64,000 nucleotides of DNA. It comes from DATBVX01 sp963724625 (GTDB lineage: Bacteria; Pseudomonadota; Gammaproteobacteria; Steroidobacterales; Steroidobacteraceae). The notes under the pieces are model-generated. The model worked only from the letters and a program-made list of their open reading frames with translations, had not been told where the DNA came from and did not search any database. The position numbers and the translations under genes were made by a program. The stretch's first letter is position 1; each line of letters opens with the position of its first letter. The stretch lies in assembly GCA_963724625.1 (NCBI GenBank), contig CAVRVO010000029.1:124001-188000 (forward strand), read 5' to 3'. Shown here piece after piece: positions 46,382 to 54,202 of the stretch.

Positions 46382-47460
46382 TGGCGCGGAGTACCTATAT
46401 GAAGCATGCAGTTCTCGCGGTCAGCGGCGTCATCGCACTGACGCTCGCAGCATTTGAGGTGTCCCTCGCACAGGAGCCAAATGCGCCCGCCGCGCCCGTC
46501 AGGGTTGGCAAGGCCAGCAAAGAATCCATCACCACGACGATGACTGCGACCGGCACGGTCGTGAGTCGCAACGATGCGCGCATCGCCGCGGAAACGCCTG
46601 GACGGCTCACGTGGGTCGCGGAGCCAGGCACTCAGATCGAGCGCGGCGGCGTCATCGCGCGGATCGACGACTCGTTGCTGAAGTTACACCTGCGGGAGAA
46701 CGACGCGACGATTGCGCGCCTGCAGGCGAGCCGCAAGTACCAGGATTCACAGGTCGCACGTTTCCAGCGGTTGATGGAGCAGAAGATCGCCTCGCAGTCG
46801 CAGCTCGATGAAGCAGTCGCGCAGCGCGACATGACGGCAGAGGAGATCAACCAGGCGCGCGTAACACGCGACCAGACCTTGCACGACATCGCTCGGGCCC
46901 GGGTGACCGCCCCCTTCGCCGGACAGGTGGTGGAGCGGCTACATCAGCCGGGTGAGTTTGTGGCCGCCGGTGGTGAGTTGGCCCGGCTGGTCGACACCTC
47001 TCATATAGAGGTGCGCGCGCAAGCACCCATGCAGGTCGCCGCGTTCGTTCGCAGCGGCCGCGAGGTACGCGTGCTCGATCATGCCAATCGCGAAGTGCAC
47101 AGTCCCATCCGTGCCGTAATCCCGGTGGGCGATGAGCGCTCGCGCCAGATGGAAATCCGCGTCTCCCTCCCGGACGGGATCTGGCCCATCGGATCGCCGG
47201 TCAACGTCGAAGTGCCGACCAGCGCACCGCTGACCGTGGTTGCGGTTCCGCGCGATGCGGTGATCCTGCGCAATGACGACGCCTATATTCTGCGCGTGAT
47301 GCCGAACGGCACGGTCGAACGGGTGCCCGTGAGCACGGGCATCGGCAACGGAGGACTGGTGGAGATCAAGGGAAAGGTATCGGCGGGAGACCGCGTAGTG
47401 GTACGCGGTGGCGAACGCCTGCAACCCGGCCAGAGCGTGGCCGTGATTGCCGAGGGCTGA
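46378..47460 (+). CDS. RND efflux periplasmic adaptor (HlyD/MdtA-like)
   Basis: The 360-residue protein begins with a signal peptide (AVLAVSGVIALTLAAFEVSLAQ) without a lipobox Cys. It carries the first lipoyl half (GRLTWVAEPGTQIERGGVIARID), a coiled-coil hairpin (LRENDATIARLQASRKYQD to QARVTRDQTLHDIARA), the second lipoyl half (RVTAPFAGQVVERLHQPGEFV), and beta-barrel/MP domains ending GGERLQPGQSVAVIAEG. The ATG overlaps the stop of the permease. It connects that permease with an outer-membrane channel encoded elsewhere. Confidence 0.9.
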   Translation: MMARSTYMKHAVLAVSGVIALTLAAFEVSLAQEPNAPAAPVRVGKASKESITTTMTATGTVVSRNDARIAAETPGRLTWVAEPGTQIERGGVIARIDDSLLKLHLRENDATIARLQASRKYQDSQVARFQRLMEQKIASQSQLDEAVAQRDMTAEEINQARVTRDQTLHDIARARVTAPFAGQVVERLHQPGEFVAAGGELARLVDTSHIEVRAQAPMQVAAFVRSGREVRVLDHANREVHSPIRAVIPVGDERSRQMEIRVSLPDGIWPIGSPVNVEVPTSAPLTVVAVPRDAVILRNDDAYILRVMPNGTVERVPVSTGIGNGGLVEIKGKVSAGDRVVVRGGERLQPGQSVAVIAEG

Positions 47461-47463
47461 CTA

Positions 47464-47652
47464 CTACTTCTTCGGCAACATGCCCAAGAGCCGTCCAAAC
47501 CAGGAGCGCTTCACCAGAGTCGAATTGCCATCGAATTCGCTGCTCTGGTTGTGGCCCTGTGCCCACTCGCGCCAGCGCTCACCACGCCGGTCGCTCCCGA
47601 AGAACGGGTAGTCGGTGCTTTGCGGGCGAACCCGCGATCCATTCTTGCTCAT
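47464..47652 (-). CDS. Small hypothetical protein, 62 residues
   Basis: From ATG 47652 the frame codes for 62 residues with protein-like composition (STDYPFFGSDRRGERWREW, then VKRSWFGRLLGMLPKK): rich in aromatic and basic residues with an amphipathic C-terminus that could touch the membrane. No family is recognised. The frame is open further upstream, but that part overlaps other sequence and looks random. No clear ribosome-binding site is seen. It converges with the adaptor gene, with 3 bp between the stops. Confidence 0.4.
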   Translation of the reverse strand: MSKNGSRVRPQSTDYPFFGSDRRGERWREWAQGHNQSSEFDGNSTLVKRSWFGRLLGMLPKK

Positions 47653-47800
47653 ATGTGGCTCGAGACTAGCCGCAGCCAACTGAACCCATCTTGAATGAAG
47701 TAAGCGAGCCGCTGTTGACGAACTGGCGAAACTCAGTGGGCCATCACAGGTGACATAAGCACGGGTGTGTGCCCCACGCCACAGCCATGCGAGGAGGAAA

Positions 47801-47920
47801 ATGAAGTGGTACGCGGTCGCGGTATGCAGCGCTGTCAAACGTGAGCTGCCGCACACGCGGCAAGGGAAGCTCTGCACCGGTTTCATGGGCGCGACCGTGC
47901 CTCCGCAAGCTTCTGGCTAG
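47801..47920 (+). CDS. Possible 39-residue small protein with strong Shine-Dalgarno
   Basis: AGGAGG at 47792-47797 lies 3 nt before ATG 47801, which opens a short frame (MKWYAVAVCSAVKRELPHT, then GKLCTGFMGATVPPQASG) ending at TAG 47918-47920. The N-terminus is mildly hydrophobic, and two Cys are present. Its last third overlaps the left arms of the inverted-repeat element at 47863-48130, so its real role could be as a translated leader of that element. The Shine-Dalgarno spacing is tight. No homolog is recognised. Confidence 0.25.
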   Translation: MKWYAVAVCSAVKRELPHTRQGKLCTGFMGATVPPQASG

Positions 47921-48130
47921 GCGCGAGGCGTAGTCGATATGTCGATATCGACAAGACTCGCAACGACGCCAGAAGCTTGCCGAGGCCGGTCCCATTGGGT
48001 TGCGGCGCGAACGGGCAGCTGCGTCGTTGCACCGCTTGCCAATGGAATCGACCATTGGCTGCACGGTGCGTCTAGCATCTGCTCCGTTGGCGACGCAACG
48101 CGCACCATGAAACCGGTGCAGAGCTTCCCT
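47863..48130. repeat. Nested inverted-repeat element (B) downstream of ppc
   Basis: Three levels of pairing are visible. The outer arms 47863-47888 and 48105-48130 are a perfect 26-bp inverted repeat. Inside, 47893-47917 and 47968-47991 form a second stem (13 bp perfect, about 24 bp with one gap and one mismatch), closed by a hairpin GTCGATAT-GTCG-ATATCGAC at 47933-47952. A third hairpin at about 48029-48068 pairs GCCAATGG with CCATTGGC and GCACCG with CGGTGC. The whole would fold as a multi-branched structure. It ends 4 bp from the ppc stop, so it could act in 3'-end formation of ppc or be a structured RNA or mobile palindromic element. Confidence 0.7.
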
Positions 48131-48134
48131 CGGC

Positions 48135-50870
48135 TCAGCCGGTACTGTGCAGCCCCTGCGAAATGCCGCTGATGGAGGCGAGCAGCGCCTGGAAAAGCTC
48201 GTTGTCGCGTCGCTCGGTGCGGCGCCAGCGCTTGAGCAGGTCCACCTGCATCAGGTGCATCGGGTCGACGTACGGATTGCGCAGCAGGATCGAGCGTTGC
48301 AGCGTGCGGTCGCCGTCCAGCAGCTGCGTGCTGCCTTTGAGCTGCAGCAGCAGCTGGCAGGCGAGCTCAAACTCGGCGCGAATATCCTGAAAAAAGTGCT
48401 GCAGCCGGGGCTCGGCGAGCCCGTTGTAGAAAGCGGCGATGCCCAGATCCGTCCGGGCGAGCATCGCCTCCACATCGTCGAGCAGAGCGGAGAAAAAGAA
48501 CCATTCGCGACGCATCTGCTCGAGGATTTCGCGCCCGTACCGTTCGACAATCGCCTTCAGACCCGTGCCGACCCCGAACCATCCCGGCAGGATGTGGCGC
48601 GATTGGGTCCAGGCGAATACCCACGGCACCGCACGTAACGAATCGAAATCGCTGCGCTCGGCCCGTGAAGGCGGGCGGCTGCCGGTCTGCATCCTCTCGA
48701 TGGCATCGACCGGAGTTGCCTGGCGGAAATACTCGTAGAAGGCGGCATCTCCGGTCACGAGCCGCTCGTAGGCCGCGCGGCTGGCTGAAGCGAAAGTCGC
48801 CATCACCTCGAGGTAGCGCGAATCCTCCGCCGACTGCGCCCGAGCCCCTGCGAGCGTGAGCCCCATGGCGTTGAATGCGCGTTCGAGGCTGCGCATGGCG
48901 ACCGGCCGCAGCCCGTAGTTCTGATTCACCACCTCACCTTGTTCGGTCACGACCAGGCGACCGCTTACGGCACCGGGCGGTGCGCTACGCACCAGCGCAT
49001 CGATGCGCCCGCCACCGCGACTCACCGACCCTCCACGACCGTGAAATACCGTGAGTCTGACCTCGCTGTCTGTCACCGTGCGCACGAGCTCCGCCTGGGC
49101 GCGATGTGTGGCCCAGCGTGACGCGGCGATACCGGCCATCTTGTTGCTGTCCGAATAGCCGATGAGAACGATCTGCTGGTTGCCTCGCGCCTGCAGATGT
49201 CTGCGGTAGACCGGTTCCGCGAGCAGGCGGCGCATGACATCGCCACACTGCTCCAGGGCGAGCGTTGATTCGAACAACGGCGCGATATCAAACGGCACTT
49301 CACCGCTGTGCCGGTCTGTCGCTTCCGCCCAGCGTGCCAGCAGCATCACCGCCAGCACATCATCCGGACCAGTCGCGCCGCTGACGATGTAATCCCCGAT
49401 CGCAAGCCGGCCGTACTTGTGGCGACATTGCATGATCGCTTCGAAGACCCACAGCGTACGCCGGCCCACGGCATCGAGAGTTTCGACCGGGCCCTGATCC
49501 CTCTCGAGTGCCAGTCGCAAGCGCGCCAGGCGTTCATCGTCACTGCGCTTGAACCACTCCTCGTCGCCGAGACCCTGCGCCAGCACTTCTTGGTGTACGT
49601 CGCGGTGCTGGCGCACATCGAGCGTCGCAAGGTGAAAACCAAAAGTCCGGACTCGATGCTGGAGCCGGCGCACGGCGTGATAGCCCGCGTAGCGACCTCG
49701 ATTGGCCAGCAGGCTCGATGCCACCAGCTCGATGTCGGCAAGAAGCTGCCCAGCGTTGTCGTAGTGGTTGGGCCCAGCCTGGTAGGTGTTGCGCAGCCGC
49801 TCGGCGACCTGCGCCATGAACACGCGGTACGGCATGCGGTCATGCCGCGCTGGCGTCGCGGCCTGCGCAGCCGGCAGCAATGCGGCGTATTCATCGATGC
49901 GCTTCTGCAGTGGCGTGGAGATGCTGATGCGACTGGCGCTCTGGCTGAGCTTCTCGGCCAGGCTTTGCACCTCGCTGAAGTAGTTCGAGATGATCAGCTG
50001 CTGGTGCCGCGCCAGCGTTTCACGGATCGTCTTGGCGTGTACATCGGGATTGCCGTCCATGTCGCCACCGACCCAGGAACCGAAATCGAGAATCACCGGC
50101 AGCTCGATCGGGTCGGCCGCCACGCCGAACACGTTGCGCAGCGAGGTTTCGATTTCCTCGTAAAAGGCGGGCACGATTCGATAGACGATCTCGCTGAGAT
50201 AGAACAGCACGTGCTCGCGTTCGTCCGCCACGGTGAGCTTGAGGCGCGGGTGCTCTTCAGTCTGCCAGGCGGTGGTGATTTCCGTGCGCACGCGGCCCCA
50301 GACGCTCGCCAGCTCCTGGGGTGTCAGCGTTGGATCGAGGCGCAGCATCATCAGCTGTGCGATACGCTGCTGCTTGCGAAGCATTGTGCGCCGCGTGGAC
50401 TCGACCGGATGCGCGGTAAAGACTGGCTCGATGCGCAGTGTGCGGAGCAGCTCCATGACCTGCTCGAGCGACAGGCCCTGCTCCTTGAGGCGCAACAGGC
50501 AATCGGCGACTCCCTGGGGCTGAGGTGCGCTCTGGCTGGTGAAGTACTGGCGGCGGCGCCGGATGCGGTGCACTTTCTCGGCCAGGTTCACGACCTGGAA
50601 CCAGGTCGAAAACGCGCGCACCAGGTCGCGCGCAATTGCCGGCGGCCGATCCTGCACTCTGATGGTAAGTTCGCGGGCGCCCTCCGCTTCGCCCTCGCGG
50701 CGCGCGATGGCCGCTACGCGGTCCTCCTCCACCATCGCGAACAGCTCTGCCCCGCCCTGCTCGCGAATGATCTCCCCGACCAGTGCGCCGAGGGCGTGCA
50801 CGTCCTCGCGCAGGGCCGCGTCTTTGGGCGCGAATTCGATGTCGTGTCGGTGCATGGCGAAGCGGCGCAT
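48135..50870 (-). CDS. ppc: Phosphoenolpyruvate carboxylase
   Basis: The 911-residue protein has full PEPC length. Signature blocks are EPVFTAHPVESTRR (first catalytic His), GSWVGGDMDGNP, LIGYSDSNKMAG, the glycine-rich loop VFHGRGGSVSRGGG, and RAVPWVFAWTQSR. The C-terminus RNPYVDPMHLMQVDLLKRWR to GISQGLHSTG matches the usual end with the terminal Asn-Thr-Gly replaced by Ser-Thr-Gly. It forms oxaloacetate from PEP and bicarbonate, feeding the TCA cycle. The start could be ATG 50870 or 50855; neither has a clear ribosome-binding site. Two unusual stem-loop repeats lie directly upstream and a nested inverted repeat directly downstream. Confidence 0.97.
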   Translation of the reverse strand: MRRFAMHRHDIEFAPKDAALREDVHALGALVGEIIREQGGAELFAMVEEDRVAAIARREGEAEGARELTIRVQDRPPAIARDLVRAFSTWFQVVNLAEKVHRIRRRRQYFTSQSAPQPQGVADCLLRLKEQGLSLEQVMELLRTLRIEPVFTAHPVESTRRTMLRKQQRIAQLMMLRLDPTLTPQELASVWGRVRTEITTAWQTEEHPRLKLTVADEREHVLFYLSEIVYRIVPAFYEEIETSLRNVFGVAADPIELPVILDFGSWVGGDMDGNPDVHAKTIRETLARHQQLIISNYFSEVQSLAEKLSQSASRISISTPLQKRIDEYAALLPAAQAATPARHDRMPYRVFMAQVAERLRNTYQAGPNHYDNAGQLLADIELVASSLLANRGRYAGYHAVRRLQHRVRTFGFHLATLDVRQHRDVHQEVLAQGLGDEEWFKRSDDERLARLRLALERDQGPVETLDAVGRRTLWVFEAIMQCRHKYGRLAIGDYIVSGATGPDDVLAVMLLARWAEATDRHSGEVPFDIAPLFESTLALEQCGDVMRRLLAEPVYRRHLQARGNQQIVLIGYSDSNKMAGIAASRWATHRAQAELVRTVTDSEVRLTVFHGRGGSVSRGGGRIDALVRSAPPGAVSGRLVVTEQGEVVNQNYGLRPVAMRSLERAFNAMGLTLAGARAQSAEDSRYLEVMATFASASRAAYERLVTGDAAFYEYFRQATPVDAIERMQTGSRPPSRAERSDFDSLRAVPWVFAWTQSRHILPGWFGVGTGLKAIVERYGREILEQMRREWFFFSALLDDVEAMLARTDLGIAAFYNGLAEPRLQHFFQDIRAEFELACQLLLQLKGSTQLLDGDRTLQRSILLRNPYVDPMHLMQVDLLKRWRRTERRDNELFQALLASISGISQGLHSTG

Positions 50871-50903
50871 GATGCCATGGCTGCAGAAAAAGGGCAGTCG
50901 GAT

Positions 50904-51028
50904 CCGGCCACCGGGTGGGGGAATTGTGCCAACCCGGGCTGATCACGTTTGATGGCGTGCTGCCCGAAAATGCGAACCCGCGAACACTGCGCGCCCGGGT
51001 TGGCACAATCCCCCCAGACCCGATGTCC
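50904..51028. repeat. Stem-loop repeat (C), conserved core with private stem
   Basis: The left arm (50900-50939) and right arm (50993-51034) are inverted copies: the inner 17 bp (ATTGTGCCAACCCGGGC) are identical and the outer part pairs with a few mismatches. Between them lies a 49-bp core, 50941-50989, which matches the core of the neighbouring repeat D in inverse orientation at 38 of 49 positions. The outer ends (rc GGACATCGGGT at 51018-51028 and CCGGCCACCGGGTG at 50904-50917) are also shared with D. The middle stem is not. It sits 34 bp upstream of the ppc start. Confidence 0.8.
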
Positions 51029-51084
51029 GAATCCTCCTGCACTTGGTGTTGAAAGGGAGCTTCGCCTCCTGCGCAGTCTTGGGT

Positions 51085-51203
51085 GGACGTCGGGTGACAC
51101 CTGCCGACAGCGCCGGCTTCAGTGTTTGCGGGTTTGCATTGTCGGGTACTACGTGAGTAAGCGTGATCCGGCGCTGGCGGCACGGTTTGTCACCCGACGG
51201 CCG
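51085..51203. repeat. Stem-loop repeat (D), partner of repeat C
   Basis: Arms 51074-51116 and 51168-51213 are inverted copies (CAGTCTTGGG, GTCGGGTGACA and CAGCGCCGG pair perfectly, with single mismatches and a short bulge between). The core 51120-51168 begins CAGTGTTTGCGGGTTTGCATT and ends CGTGATC, matching the reverse complement of C's core at 38 of 49 positions with no gaps. GGACGTCGGGT at 51085-51095 and CACCCGACGGCCG at 51191-51203 are the shared ends. The pair C/D is thus arranged head to head, about 56 bp apart, in the ppc/RHH intergenic region. Confidence 0.8.
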
Positions 51204-51249
51204 CCCAAGACTGCCGTCCTCGACAAAGGTGGTGCGCTAGCGTATTTTA

Positions 51250-51273
51250 TACATTGGTACATATGTACATGAG
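51250..51273 (+). promoter_or_regulatory. Three TACATNNG repeats at 8-bp period, candidate RHH operator
   Basis: TACATTGG, TACATATG and TACATGAG follow each other without gaps, and GTACATATGTAC inside is a 12-bp palindrome. The array ends 9 bp before the start codon of the ribbon-helix-helix gene. RHH repressors bind short tandem repeats of about this period, so autoregulation is likely. AT-rich TATTTTATACA just upstream (51243-51253) may be the -10 region. Confidence 0.55.
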
Positions 51274-51282
51274 CTGCATACT

Positions 51283-51555
51283 ATGGGTACTGAGACAAGA
51301 CCGACGATCGAGCGCGTGCAGACCGGTATTCGCATCGAGAAACGGCTGCTGAAGGTCCTGAAGGCGCTGGCCGAGTACAAGGACATGAGCCTCGGCGATC
51401 TCATCGAGGGCATTGCCCTGCATGCGCTCGAGGGCAAGACACCATTCGCCCCGGCAACACTCGCACACGTCCGCGATCTCAGGCGGATCTACGGGCTGGA
51501 GCTGCGCGCGGGCGACAGCCACCGGCTGCGCGAGCGTGCCCGGAGAGCCCCATGA
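51283..51555 (+). CDS. Small ribbon-helix-helix-like protein
   Basis: The 90-residue protein has a strand-helix-helix pattern TGIRIEKRLLKVLKALAEYKDMSLGDLIEGIALHAL (in parts: TGIRIEKRLLKVLKALAEY and MSLGDLIEGIALHALEG), typical of RHH DNA-binding folds, followed by a basic tail (HVRDLRRIYGLELRAG to RERARRAP). It is probably a small DNA-binding regulator, with a candidate operator directly upstream. Its TGA overlaps the ATG of the next gene, so the two are coupled. It resembles an antitoxin in layout, but the partner does not look like a known toxin. Confidence 0.7.
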   Translation: MGTETRPTIERVQTGIRIEKRLLKVLKALAEYKDMSLGDLIEGIALHALEGKTPFAPATLAHVRDLRRIYGLELRAGDSHRLRERARRAP

Positions 51556-51938
51556 CGGACGAAGAATTCCTCGCAGCGTTCGAGAGCTGCACGTTGCCGG
51601 CGACGGCATTTCGACACGGCGATCACCTGCGTGCCGGGTGGATGTATCTGCAGGGGATGCCTTTTGGCGCCGCCCTCGACCGCATGCGCACAGCACTGCA
51701 GCGCTATGCAGCCAGCCACGGGCAGCCCGAGCGCTACCATGAGACCGTCACGGTCGCCTACATGTCGCTGCTGCAGACACATCGGGTGCTCAACCCCGCG
51801 GATACGTGGGAGCAGTTCGTTGCCGCGAACCCTGCCCTGTTCGAAGCCGGTCTGCTGCGCCGGTTCTACGACCCTACGACACTCGAGTCTGCCCTGGCGC
51901 GCCGCGTCTTCGTGCTGGAGTCCCGCGCTGTACCGTAG
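51552..51938 (+). CDS. Conserved hypothetical protein with FRHxDHL and YHET motifs
   Basis: The 128-residue protein has recurring blocks MTDEEFLAAFESCTLP, FRHGDHLRAGWMYLQ, RYAASHGQPERYHETVTVAYMSLL and FEAGLLRRFYDPTTLES. The two histidine-containing blocks (FRHGDHL near residue 21, ERYHET near 62) suggest a metal or ligand site in an all-helical fold. I know similar stand-alone proteins in many bacteria, but no function. ATG 51552 overlaps the stop of the RHH gene. Confidence 0.75.
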   Translation: MTDEEFLAAFESCTLPATAFRHGDHLRAGWMYLQGMPFGAALDRMRTALQRYAASHGQPERYHETVTVAYMSLLQTHRVLNPADTWEQFVAANPALFEAGLLRRFYDPTTLESALARRVFVLESRAVP

Positions 51939-51971
51939 GATGTGCCTCGTCCTTGGGGTCGAGGTGCATCC

Positions 51972-53762
51972 ATGAGCCTGCTGCAACACGTGGCCATCTT
52001 CCTGCTGGCCGCAGTAATCGCCGTGCCACTGTTTCGCTGGCTCGGACTCGGATCGGTACTCGGGTATCTCGCGGCCGGCATCGCCCTCGGACCCTGGGGC
52101 CTGAAACTCGGTGGCGACGTCGAACAGACGATGAACTTCGCCGAGTTCGGCGTGGTACTGCTGCTGTTCGTGATCGGCCTCGAGCTGCAGCCATCGCGCC
52201 TGTGGGTCATGCGACGCCTGGTGTTCGGGCTCGGTCCAGCGCAGGTCATCATCACTACGCTGCTGCTCGGCGCCGTCGCGCTCTGGCTCGGGTTGACGTG
52301 GCAGGCAGCGCTGGTGGTCGGATTCGCGCTCTCGCTCTCCTCCACACCCCTGATCCTGCAGCTGCTGGCCGAGCGCAATCAGTTGCGCGCCCATCACGGT
52401 CGCGCGGCGTTCGGCATCCTGCTGTTCCAGGACATTGCGGTGATGCCGGTACTCGCCCTGCTCCCGCTTCTGGCACCTGGCGACCGGGCTGCGGACGCCG
52501 GGCCGCTATGGCTTACGACGCTCAAGCTCATCGGTGTCCTGGGCGCGCTGGTTGTCGGCAGCCGCCTCATTCTGCGCCCGCTCCTCAGGCTGGTGGCTCG
52601 CACGCGCACGACTGAAGCGTTCACGGCTGCGGCGCTGCTGATCGTCATCGGAACCGCACTCGCGGTTCGCGAGGTAGGGCTCTCCATGGCGCTCGGCGCA
52701 TTCCTTGCCGGAGTGCTGCTCGCGGACAGTGAATTTCGTCATGAGCTCGAAGCGGACATCGAACCGTTCAAGGGCCTGCTGCTCGGACTGTTTTTCATCG
52801 CGGTCGGCATGTCCGCGAACCTGGGCCTTTTCGTGGCACAGCCCTGGTCCGTTCTCGGACTGACAGCCGGCTTCATGTTGATCAAGATCGTCGCGGTATT
52901 TGCGATCAGTCGGGCATCGGGCAGCTCCGGCGCAATCTCCGGCCGCCTCGCGCTCACCTTGCCGAGCGGTGGAGAGTTCGCCTTTGTGCTCTTTGGGCTC
53001 GCACTGGCTGATCGGATCATCGACGCGCCACTAGCGGACCTGCTCGTGATCTCGGTAACGCTGTCGATGGCGCTCAGCCCGGTGCTGCTGTCATTGCGCG
53101 ACCTGCTCGCCGGGAAGGGTACGGGTAGCACGTCGCGCGCATTCGATCATATCGAGGAGCGTGAGCCGCGCATTCTCATTGCCGGTTACGGCCGATTCGG
53201 CCAGATCGTCTCGCGAGTATTGACTGCCCGTCATCTGAAATTCACGGTGCTCGATGCCAGCGAGGCCCAGGTGGATTTCGTGCGCCGCTTCGGCAGCAAG
53301 GTCTATTACGGCGACGCTTCACGCCTCGAGCTATTGCGCGCGGCCGGCGCCGACCAGGCTGAGATCATGGTGCTCGCGATCGACGATGTCGAAGCCTCGG
53401 TCCGTACTGCCGAGATCGTGCGTCACAACTTTCCGCGCCTGAAGATCTACGCGCGAGCCAGGAACCGCCAGCACGTATTTCGCCTGATGGATCTCGGTAT
53501 CAGTAACGTGATCCGCGAGACCTACGGCTCGAGCCTCGAAATGGCGACCCGGGTGCTGGAGCAGCTGGGACTAACTAAGGCGCAGGCCGTCGAAACGGTT
53601 ACCCGCTTTCGCGCTCACGACGAGACGACACTCTCGCGACAGCACGCGATCCACGATGACGAAAAAAAGCTGGTGCAGAGTGCGCTCGAGGCGGCCCAAC
53701 AGCTTGAGTCGCTGTTCGAGGCAGATGCCGCCGAAGCCGACAAGCTGCGGCCGGGAAATTGA
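51972..53762 (+). CDS. CPA2 family cation:proton antiporter with TrkA-N domain (KefB/KefC-like)
   Basis: The 596-residue protein has an Na/H-exchanger domain of about 12 helices (residues 1-375; LGLGSVLGYLAAGIALGPWG, LLFVIGLELQPSRLW, FQDIAVMPVLALLPLL with the functional Asp region, GAFLAGVLLADSEF) followed by a Rossmann TrkA-N domain (RILIAGYGRFGQIVSRVL, YYGDASRLELLRAAGADQAE) and a helical tail. This is the KefB/KefC architecture for K+ efflux in the inner membrane. KefF/KefG ancillary genes and clear glutathione-binding residues were not identified. ATG 51972 follows GAGGTG and starts the first helix. Confidence 0.93.
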   Translation: MSLLQHVAIFLLAAVIAVPLFRWLGLGSVLGYLAAGIALGPWGLKLGGDVEQTMNFAEFGVVLLLFVIGLELQPSRLWVMRRLVFGLGPAQVIITTLLLGAVALWLGLTWQAALVVGFALSLSSTPLILQLLAERNQLRAHHGRAAFGILLFQDIAVMPVLALLPLLAPGDRAADAGPLWLTTLKLIGVLGALVVGSRLILRPLLRLVARTRTTEAFTAAALLIVIGTALAVREVGLSMALGAFLAGVLLADSEFRHELEADIEPFKGLLLGLFFIAVGMSANLGLFVAQPWSVLGLTAGFMLIKIVAVFAISRASGSSGAISGRLALTLPSGGEFAFVLFGLALADRIIDAPLADLLVISVTLSMALSPVLLSLRDLLAGKGTGSTSRAFDHIEEREPRILIAGYGRFGQIVSRVLTARHLKFTVLDASEAQVDFVRRFGSKVYYGDASRLELLRAAGADQAEIMVLAIDDVEASVRTAEIVRHNFPRLKIYARARNRQHVFRLMDLGISNVIRETYGSSLEMATRVLEQLGLTKAQAVETVTRFRAHDETTLSRQHAIHDDEKKLVQSALEAAQQLESLFEADAAEADKLRPGN

Positions 53763-53766
53763 AAGC

Positions 53767-54126
53767 CTACTGGTTCAACAGGACCGTCGTATCGTGGCGG
53801 TCGAAGCCCTGCAACACGCGCCGGTACGCGCTGGCGATGAATCGTTCCGCAGTCTTGTCCGCACGCGGCGACAGCAGCATGCGCACCAACACATCATCCC
53901 CCGGCCGCGCCGGGTCCTCGCCCAGCAACTGGTAGACAAGCCGGCTCAGTCGGTGCTGGAGCTCGTTGATGAAGCGCAGATGCGCGCCATCACTTACCTG
54001 CTCGGCGCCCGGGCCGTACGTGCCCTTGGCCTCCTCCGCCAGCTCGTGCATGAGTAAGGCCAGGAAGCGGCCCTTGTCGATGGCCGTCAGCTCGCTGAAG
54101 TATTCGATCTCGGATTGAATGTTCAC
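53767..54126 (-). CDS. Conserved hypothetical protein, 119 residues
   Basis: An all-helical, soluble-looking protein (MNIQSEIEYFSELTAIDKG, LALLMHELAEEAKGTYGPG, LRFINELQHRLSRLVYQLL, ERFIASAYRRVLQGFD). No family is recognised. It has no signal peptide or membrane segment. It converges with the KefC-like gene (4 bp between the stops) and begins 76 bp after the last gene of the ExbB/AgmX operon on the same strand, so it could be a distal member of it. Confidence 0.7.
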   Translation of the reverse strand: MNIQSEIEYFSELTAIDKGRFLALLMHELAEEAKGTYGPGAEQVSDGAHLRFINELQHRLSRLVYQLLGEDPARPGDDVLVRMLLSPRADKTAERFIASAYRRVLQGFDRHDTTVLLNQ

Positions 54127-54202
54127 GCGATTCCCCCGCTTTGCACATTATTATTGCTTGAGTCGGCCCGCTGCAACGTGCGCCCGTCGGCGACGAGCGG
54201 TG

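Noticed and set aside
49308..50942. 544-residue open frame on the plus strand opposite ppc
   Set aside because: Antisense shadow of ppc; composition is Arg/His/Gln-rich and no family motif is seen.
51283..51938. RHH gene and overlapping partner as a toxin-antitoxin pair
   Set aside because: The layout fits, but the partner matches no known toxin fold and similar proteins seem to occur alone; kept only as a question in the findings.
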